NCBI GenBank assembly: GCA_934179675.1
Contig: CAKPQS010000012.1
Coordinates: 1 to 37,439 of the forward strand
Reading direction: 5' to 3'
Source: an uncultured Bacilli bacterium
Lineage (GTDB): Bacteria > Bacillota_I > Bacilli_A > RF39 > UBA660
DNA: 37,439 nucleotides
The notes beneath the pieces are model-generated. The model saw only the letters and a program-made list of their open reading frames with translations. It was not told where the DNA came from and ran no database searches. The position numbers and the translations under genes were made by a program. This document shows, one piece after another, positions 32,829-37,439 of the stretch. The stretch's first letter is position 1. Each line of letters opens with the position of its first letter.

Positions 32829-33986
32829 ATGAAGAAGTTGATTTTATTTGTAATTAGTTTTTTTGTTCTTATTAATGTAAGTGCTAAAACAGCTAAAGTT
32901 TATTTATTTTATGGTGATGGATGTCCTCATTGTGCTAAATTTGAAGAATTTGCTAAAGCTAATAAAGAAAAATATAATTTTGAGGTAATATCTTATGAAA
33001 CATGGTATAGTAAAGAAAATAGTGAGTTATTAAATAAAATATATGAACGTTTTAATGATAAAAAAGCAGGAGTACCATATATAGTTGTTGGTAATCAAAG
33101 ATTAATTGGTTGGAATGATACTGTTGAAGAACAATTTATAGCTCTAGTTAAAAAAAATCGTCAAAAGGATTATTGTGATATTGTTTTAGATGTTACAAAT
33201 GGTACCAATGAATGTATGCTAGGTGATGATATTATTGGTAAAGTAAAAGTGCCTATAATTGGGTATGTTGAACCAGAAGAAGCCTCTCTTGGATTAGTTG
33301 CGATGATTATTGGTTTGGTAGATGGATTTAATCCCTGTGCAATGTGGGTTTTATTGTTTTTATTATCTGTTTTAATTAATATGAAAGATAGAAAAAGAAT
33401 GTGGATAATTGGTTTTACATTTTTATTCACAAGTGCAGCTGTTTATTTCCTTATTATGGGATCTTGGATAAGTGTTGTTTCTAAAATGAGTGATATCATT
33501 GTTTTAAGAAATATAATAGCAGTTATTGCTGTTATTGGGGGATTATATAATTTATATAACTATTTTAAACCAGCTCCTACTGGATGTAATGTAACTGATA
33601 ATAGTAAAAGAAAAAAAATAATGGATAGAGTAAAAGAATTTTGTTCAGAAAAAAATTTCTTTTTAGCAATTATAGGCTCAATTGGATTAGCGATTTCTGT
33701 TAATGTTGTTGAATTAGCTTGTTCAGCAGGTTTACCTATTGTTTTTTCAGAAATATTGAGCGTTAATAATTTAAGTAGTTTTGAACATATTATATATTTA
33801 CTTATTTATATACTATTCTTTATGTTGGATGATATTGTTATTTTTGTAATTGCAATGACAACTATGAAATTAACTGGTATATCTAATAAATATGGCAAAT
33901 ATTCACATTTAGTTGGTGGTATAATTATGGTTCTTGTTGGTATTCTTTTATTATTTAAACCAGAATGGATAATGTTAAATTTTTGA
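32829..33986 (+). CDS. Thioredoxin-DsbD/CcdA-like membrane fusion protein
   Basis: 385 residues: a signal sequence, an extracytoplasmic thioredoxin domain (CPHC at 32-35, cis-Pro in AGVPYIVV) to ~140, then a membrane domain of about six spans. That domain has NPCAMWVLLFLLS and VELACSAGLP; these two intramembrane cysteines match the electron-relay pair of DsbD/CcdA. So it probably carries reducing power (or, in reverse, oxidation) across the membrane between the cytoplasmic thioredoxin and exported proteins. In DsbD the order is reversed and there is a third domain, so this is a compact version. A terminator follows it. Confidence 0.82.
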   Translation: MKKLILFVISFFVLINVSAKTAKVYLFYGDGCPHCAKFEEFAKANKEKYNFEVISYETWYSKENSELLNKIYERFNDKKAGVPYIVVGNQRLIGWNDTVEEQFIALVKKNRQKDYCDIVLDVTNGTNECMLGDDIIGKVKVPIIGYVEPEEASLGLVAMIIGLVDGFNPCAMWVLLFLLSVLINMKDRKRMWIIGFTFLFTSAAVYFLIMGSWISVVSKMSDIIVLRNIIAVIAVIGGLYNLYNYFKPAPTGCNVTDNSKRKKIMDRVKEFCSEKNFFLAIIGSIGLAISVNVVELACSAGLPIVFSEILSVNNLSSFEHIIYLLIYILFFMLDDIVIFVIAMTTMKLTGISNKYGKYSHLVGGIIMVLVGILLLFKPEWIMLNF

Positions 33987-34010
33987 GATTCTTAAATGAA
34001 TCTTTTATTT
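33986..34010 (+). terminator. Terminator of the thiol-disulfide cassette
   Basis: AGATTC / GAATCT with a six-base loop is followed by a T-rich tract. It starts at the last base of the gene. Confidence 0.65.
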
Positions 34011-34037
34011 TGCACTTTTATATATATGTGCTATAAT
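34010..34037 (+). promoter_or_regulatory. Promoter of the nucleotidyltransferase-like/PHP operon
   Basis: TTGCAC (34010-34015), a 16-base spacer and a perfect TATAAT (34032-34037). Confidence 0.6.
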
Positions 34038-34062
34038 ATATAGAAATATGTGGGTGATTGAA

Positions 34063-35004
34063 GTGAATATATGTGAAGTAGCAGCAAATGCATCAAATAC
34101 TTTTGAAAAAAATAATACAGAATTGAAAAGAAAATATATTAAAAAAAATATTGATATTATTAATTATATTTTCAGGTCTATGCCAGGTTTTTGTGGTTCA
34201 TTTGGTACAGGATATCCGTTTTATGTATTAAATTCTAATATGAGTGGTAATTTACCAATTATTGAAGAACAATTAAGATATAACAATGAATTAATTATGG
34301 AAGCAAATGATTGTATTATTTGGCCTTGTTTAGAGTGTTTAAAGAAAAATTCTTCTTTAATGCCTGATTTAAAACAAATATGTAAGCCTTGTTTAATGGT
34401 AAAAGATTCTTTAAAGCCACGCAAGGTAATTAATCGTTTACCAGATATTGATATGTGGATGATATGTGAGGATGCAAAAGTTGATGAAGTAAAAGAAAAG
34501 TTAGTTAAAATTTTTAATGTTCTTGATATGCATACTTCTGATGTTGATCCTGTTGAAACGATAAAGGAGGTAGCTGAAATATCTAAAGATATTGAAATGG
34601 GCATAATGCCAGAGTATTATTTACCTTTAGATGTTCATATTATTGAATATTCTAAAATAAAAGTTCTAATTGAAAAGGTACCGTTTTGTTTAATTGATGC
34701 TTATAAGAATAAAAAAAATCCTTATTTACCTATACATCCAATATCATTAAGAAAAACATGGCAATATGATGATATGGCTTATAATTTTATTTTGGATTAT
34801 TTATTTAGTTTAACACCATTTAATTTTGAAAATACATTAATGGAAAAATTGAAGATGACAAGAAGTTTTATAAATAATACTTTTACACAAAAAGAATTGT
34901 TATTTATGTTAGATGAAGTAGCACCTGATTCTGTTAAAAGAAGGTTTGAAAATAATGAATTAAAAAAATGTTATAGTAGGAGGATTAAGACATGGAAAAA
35001 CTAA
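34063..35004 (+). CDS. Unrecognised protein with nucleotidyltransferase-like motifs and two CxxC pairs
   Basis: I do not recognise a named family. In the 313-residue version starting at GTG 34063 (GGGTGATTGAA upstream; an ATG at 34048 is in frame too), GSFGTG (45-50), PDID (127-130) and LPLDVHII (Asp190) follow the order GS, DxD, D of minimal nucleotidyltransferases. Between the first two is an insert with CLEC (89-92) and CKPC (107-110), which could bind zinc. The C-terminal ~90 residues are helical. It overlaps the PHP gene by 13 bases, so both are made together and may act on the same substrate. The fold assignment is inference. Confidence 0.6.
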   Translation: MNICEVAANASNTFEKNNTELKRKYIKKNIDIINYIFRSMPGFCGSFGTGYPFYVLNSNMSGNLPIIEEQLRYNNELIMEANDCIIWPCLECLKKNSSLMPDLKQICKPCLMVKDSLKPRKVINRLPDIDMWMICEDAKVDEVKEKLVKIFNVLDMHTSDVDPVETIKEVAEISKDIEMGIMPEYYLPLDVHIIEYSKIKVLIEKVPFCLIDAYKNKKNPYLPIHPISLRKTWQYDDMAYNFILDYLFSLTPFNFENTLMEKLKMTRSFINNTFTQKELLFMLDEVAPDSVKRRFENNELKKCYSRRIKTWKN

Positions 35005-35891
35005 TTGATTTACACGTTCATACTAATGTTTCGGATGGCTTTTTAACACCTAAAGAAGTTATAGATGAAGCTTTTAAAAATAATGTTTCCTTTTTAGCGA
35101 TAGCTGATCATGATACGATTGATGCTTATAGTGATGATCTATTTGAATATGCTTCTAAAAAGGAAATAAAAATAATACCTGCTGTTGAAATATCAACAAA
35201 ATATAAAAAATGTGGTATTCATGTTTTAGGTTATAATTTTGATTTAAAAAATGATTTCTTTAGAAAAAAATTAAATGAGTTAAGAAATGCACGTCATGAT
35301 TATTTGCGTGATGTTTCATTAAAACTTCAAAATTTGGGCTATCGTGTTAATATTTTTTCGCTTGATAAAATAGAGGCGGTTACTAAAGCTCATATTGCTC
35401 TAGATGTTATTAGTAATAAACAAAATGAAGAAACATTAATTGAAAATTTTGGTCATATTCCAAGTAAGGGGGAATTTATTGAAACAGTTATGAACGAAGG
35501 TTGTCCTGCTTATGCTAAAAAAAATACTATTTCTCCTAAAGAAGCAGCTGATTTAATTAGACTTGCTGGTGGTAAAGTTGTGCTTGCACATCCTGTTGCT
35601 TATAAATATGAGGATAACTTAACAGATGATGATATTTTAGATATTGTTCGTGATATGAATATTGATGCAATTGAAAGTAATTATATTTATATTGATCGAA
35701 ATAATAACAAAATTAACGAATGTTCTTTATGGAATGAATTTGCTAAAAAAAATAATTTGTTTACAACAATTGGTTCTGATTTTCATAATGATGATGGAAT
35801 AAGACCTATTATAGGTTTAGTTAATGAAAATTTATCCATTTCAGATGAACAAATTAATAAAATAATAGAATATTTAGAAATAAATAATTAA
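34992..35891 (+). CDS. PHP-domain phosphoesterase (TrpH/RNase AM-like), second copy
   Basis: 299 residues. It has the complete PHP motif series: DLHVHTNVSDG at the N-terminus, ADHDT, AVEIST, HVLGYNFD, LAHPVAY and GSDFHNDD. It is closer in length and insert to TrpH-type 3',5'-nucleoside bisphosphate phosphatases than the first PHP gene of this window. AGGAGGATTAAGAC precedes the ATG, which lies inside the end of the nucleotidyltransferase-like gene. Coupling to that gene hints at one making and one removing a nucleotide or phosphate group, but this is speculative. Confidence 0.85.
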   Translation: MEKLIDLHVHTNVSDGFLTPKEVIDEAFKNNVSFLAIADHDTIDAYSDDLFEYASKKEIKIIPAVEISTKYKKCGIHVLGYNFDLKNDFFRKKLNELRNARHDYLRDVSLKLQNLGYRVNIFSLDKIEAVTKAHIALDVISNKQNEETLIENFGHIPSKGEFIETVMNEGCPAYAKKNTISPKEAADLIRLAGGKVVLAHPVAYKYEDNLTDDDILDIVRDMNIDAIESNYIYIDRNNNKINECSLWNEFAKKNNLFTTIGSDFHNDDGIRPIIGLVNENLSISDEQINKIIEYLEINN

Positions 35892-35942
35892 TTTCTTGTT
35901 TTAGTTAATATAATATGATAAACTTAAATCAGGAGGAATACT

Positions 35943-37226
35943 ATGGAAGTTGCATTTGTAGAATATGTGATAGTAGATATAGAAAAAAAGGGTCTTAAGA
36001 TACTAATGCCTAAAATGGTATCAATTGGTGTTTTAAATGAATTAGAGATATGTTTTAATGATGAAAAAATTAAACATATTTCAAAAACAAATTATCAAAA
36101 TAATGAAACATGTTTTGTTGATGTAGTCTTTGTTGATGATTATAAGAAAAAACTAAATGGAAGACCATATAATGAAGAAGAATTATTAAATGAATTATTT
36201 GAACAAACTGATGATGAAATTATTTATGTTGAAAATGGCAAAGTAAAACAAGAGGTAAAGGAATCATTTGAAAAAGAAAGGAAACTTAAGGTTGATTATT
36301 CAAAAAAAACTGTTGGTGAGGTTGTAACTAAAAATTATACTATTAAAGATTTAGTTGGCGTTATTGAGAAAAAAATAATGTTTCAAAGTTATGCTATTAA
36401 AAGAATTACTTCAACAATAATTAATAATCAATATTTAGAAAATCCTAAAAATATTGTTTTGTTAGGATCAAAAGGAATAGGTAAGAGTAAAATAGTTGAT
36501 TTACTTGCTCGTGAGCTTGGTTCTCCTTATGCTAAAATTGATAATTATAATGGTGATTCTTTAATAAATGCTTATTTAACATTATTTTTAAATAGTGATA
36601 AAGAATATTATGGTCCGTCTATAATATTTATTGATGGTATAAATAGGGGAATAGAAAAGATATCAAAAGTTGATGGTGATGTATTGGTTGAGATAATATC
36701 TAAAATATTTAATAAAAAGTCACCTTTTCCAATTTCGATTAATGAAAAGCAAATAGTATTGTTTGATCCAAGTAATATAAATTATATTGTTGCACTTGAT
36801 TTGGAAAAAGATATTGATATGCCATATATGATGGGACTTGGATCGAATTCAAAAAAAGAAAAGGATAAAATTATAAATAATTTAAGGGAAATGTTAGTTG
36901 ATGCTAATTGCGAGATAATTGATATGAATGATTTAACTGAAAGTAATTTGCTTGAAATATTGAAGAAATCAGAAATAAGTCCTATAAATGAATATAAGAA
37001 GATATTATCTTGTCAACAAACAAAATTAAATGTATCTAAAAAAGCATTAGAGTTAATTGCACATTCTGCTTATGAGTTAAATAAGGGTGCGAAGGGATTA
37101 AGTATTATAACTGATTATGTTATGAGAGATGATATAATTGAGGCACAATATAGTGGTGTTGATACGTTAAATATAAATGAAAATAAGGTTTTAAAGAAAT
37201 TAAATTCTGGTAAAAAAATATATTAG
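35943..37226 (+). CDS. Divergent Clp/Hsp100-type AAA+ ATPase (ClpX-like), altered Walker B
   Basis: 427 residues. The first ~115 form an unfamiliar beta-rich, acidic N-domain without the ClpX zinc cysteines. The AAA+ core has Walker A GSKGIGKS (175-182), but Walker B reads IIFIDG (D231-G232) where active ClpX has DE. The small C-terminal domain (LKKSEISPINEYKKILSCQQTKLNVSKKALELIA...) is ClpX-like, yet sensor 2 is GAKGL (Lys384) in place of GARGL. No IGF-type ClpP loop is evident. It may bind ATP but hydrolyse it poorly, and act as a scaffold, or be a specialised unfoldase. GGAGG precedes the ATG. Confidence 0.72.
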   Translation: MEVAFVEYVIVDIEKKGLKILMPKMVSIGVLNELEICFNDEKIKHISKTNYQNNETCFVDVVFVDDYKKKLNGRPYNEEELLNELFEQTDDEIIYVENGKVKQEVKESFEKERKLKVDYSKKTVGEVVTKNYTIKDLVGVIEKKIMFQSYAIKRITSTIINNQYLENPKNIVLLGSKGIGKSKIVDLLARELGSPYAKIDNYNGDSLINAYLTLFLNSDKEYYGPSIIFIDGINRGIEKISKVDGDVLVEIISKIFNKKSPFPISINEKQIVLFDPSNINYIVALDLEKDIDMPYMMGLGSNSKKEKDKIINNLREMLVDANCEIIDMNDLTESNLLEILKKSEISPINEYKKILSCQQTKLNVSKKALELIAHSAYELNKGAKGLSIITDYVMRDDIIEAQYSGVDTLNINENKVLKKLNSGKKIY

Positions 37227-37235
37227 GAAATATTA

Positions 37236-37261
37236 TGAGAGTGATTTTTATCGCTCTTTTT
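37236..37261 (+). terminator. Terminator of the AAA+ gene
   Basis: AGAGTGAT (37236-37243) pairs with ATCGCTCT (37248-37255) across a TTTT loop (one G-T pair) and is followed by T. Confidence 0.75.
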
Positions 37262-37283
37262 ATATGTATTTTTTTATTTTGTA

Positions 37284-37312
37284 TTGCTTTTACTTAAAAA
37301 AAGATGTATAAT
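37284..37312 (+). promoter_or_regulatory. Promoter of the gene cut by the right edge
   Basis: TTGCTT (37284-37289), a 17-base spacer and a perfect TATAAT (37307-37312), 25 bases before the first ATG. Confidence 0.5.
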
Positions 37313-37337
37313 TGGATAGAGGTTAAGGTGAGTATAT

Positions 37338-37439
37338 ATGATGAATATTGTTGATAAGTCTAAAATAAAGATACATACATACATACATACATACATACAT
37401 ACATACATACATACATACATACATACATACATACATACA
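37338..37439 (+). CDS. Start of an unknown gene running into a tetranucleotide repeat; partial
   Basis: AAGGTGAG precedes two tandem ATGs (37338 and 37341). About eleven codons (MMNIVDKSKIK) follow, then the coding frame enters the repeat, which would encode Ile-His-Thr-Tyr over and over to the end of the window. There is no recognisable family in so few residues. A promoter, ribosome binding site and start codons in proper order make the 5' end credible. The part inside the repeat may be artefact. Confidence 0.4.
   Translation, partial: MMNIVDKSKIKIHTYIHTYIHTYIHTYIHTYIHT
37371..37439 (+). repeat. (ATAC)n tetranucleotide tandem repeat at the window edge
   Basis: About 17 perfect copies (69 bases) of ATAC fill the last stretch, with no interruption. 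Because four is not a multiple of three, all three frames read the same four codons (ATA, CAT, ACA, TAC), and none is a stop. Confidence 0.95.

Noticed and set aside
1..37439. Mycoplasma-type code (TGA as tryptophan)
   Set aside because: Several genes end in TGA with a terminator or a new start right after (proS, mraY, the thioredoxin gene), and tryptophan is written TGG throughout.
1..37439. tRNA, rRNA or CRISPR
   Set aside because: I found no cloverleaf with TTC-A arm and CCA-like end, no rRNA-like stretch and no regularly spaced short repeats. The only spaced repeats are the pilin-like duplication and the terminal (ATAC)n run.

Overview
The window is 37.4 kb of very AT-rich DNA, dense in protein genes and read with the standard bacterial code: TGA ends genes and tryptophan is TGG. 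The families present are a YvcK factor, a PASTA class B penicillin-binding protein, a sigma-K-like factor, T-box riboswitches, an NrtR-like regulator and the short eukaryote-like ProS. Together they point to a low-GC Bacillota, plausibly an uncultured gut Bacilli lineage of the RF39/RFN20 kind; that placement is inference. Neither edge looks like natural sequence. The left edge enters a penicillin-binding protein gene whose first ~70 bases are corrupt, and the right edge is 69 bases of pure tetranucleotide repeat, so this may be a whole contig.

Positions 1-10.8 kb are mainly cell envelope: the PBP, a coiled-coil M23 murein hydrolase, a PHP phosphoesterase, mraY-ftsW (translationally coupled, minus strand), yvcK, a PASTA-polysaccharide deacetylase fusion, a cytoplasmic-looking S12 serine hydrolase and murF. 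Between yvcK and the deacetylase lies an unlisted 36-residue basic protein gene on the minus strand, with its own promoter and terminator. Positions 10.8-18.7 kb hold an exported protein of unknown function, an NrtR-like regulator followed by a small pilin-like protein, the site-2 protease RseP/RasP, a CapA-SGNH fusion, an ABC exporter pair and a TtcA-like tRNA thiolase.

Positions 18.7-24 kb are the most unusual part. A sigma-K-like factor that keeps what looks like a pro-sequence is divergent from two tandem large type IV prepilin-like genes. The two share a stretch of about 1.33 kb that I read as base-for-base identical, then diverge sharply into different tails with 24 and 22 cysteines. 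A small membrane protein gene is fused head-to-tail (TAAATG) to the first copy. This looks like a constant core with variable tips, maintained by recent duplication or gene conversion.

Positions 24-31.9 kb carry proS and gltX, each behind its own promoter and T-box leader (specifiers CCT and GAA), with an orphan amidoligase-like gene between them, then a formate/nitrite-type channel, murC and a cysteine desulfurase. Positions 32.1-34 kb are a three-gene thiol-disulfide cassette: a cytoplasmic thioredoxin, an exported thioredoxin and a thioredoxin-DsbD/CcdA fusion. It could serve disulfide handling in the cysteine-rich surface proteins (inference). Positions 34-37.2 kb hold an unrecognised nucleotidyltransferase-like protein with two CxxC pairs, overlapped by a second PHP phosphoesterase, and a divergent Clp-type AAA+ ATPase with an altered Walker B. 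The window ends in the start of a gene that runs into the (ATAC)n repeat. I saw no rRNA, tRNA, CRISPR array or insertion sequence.
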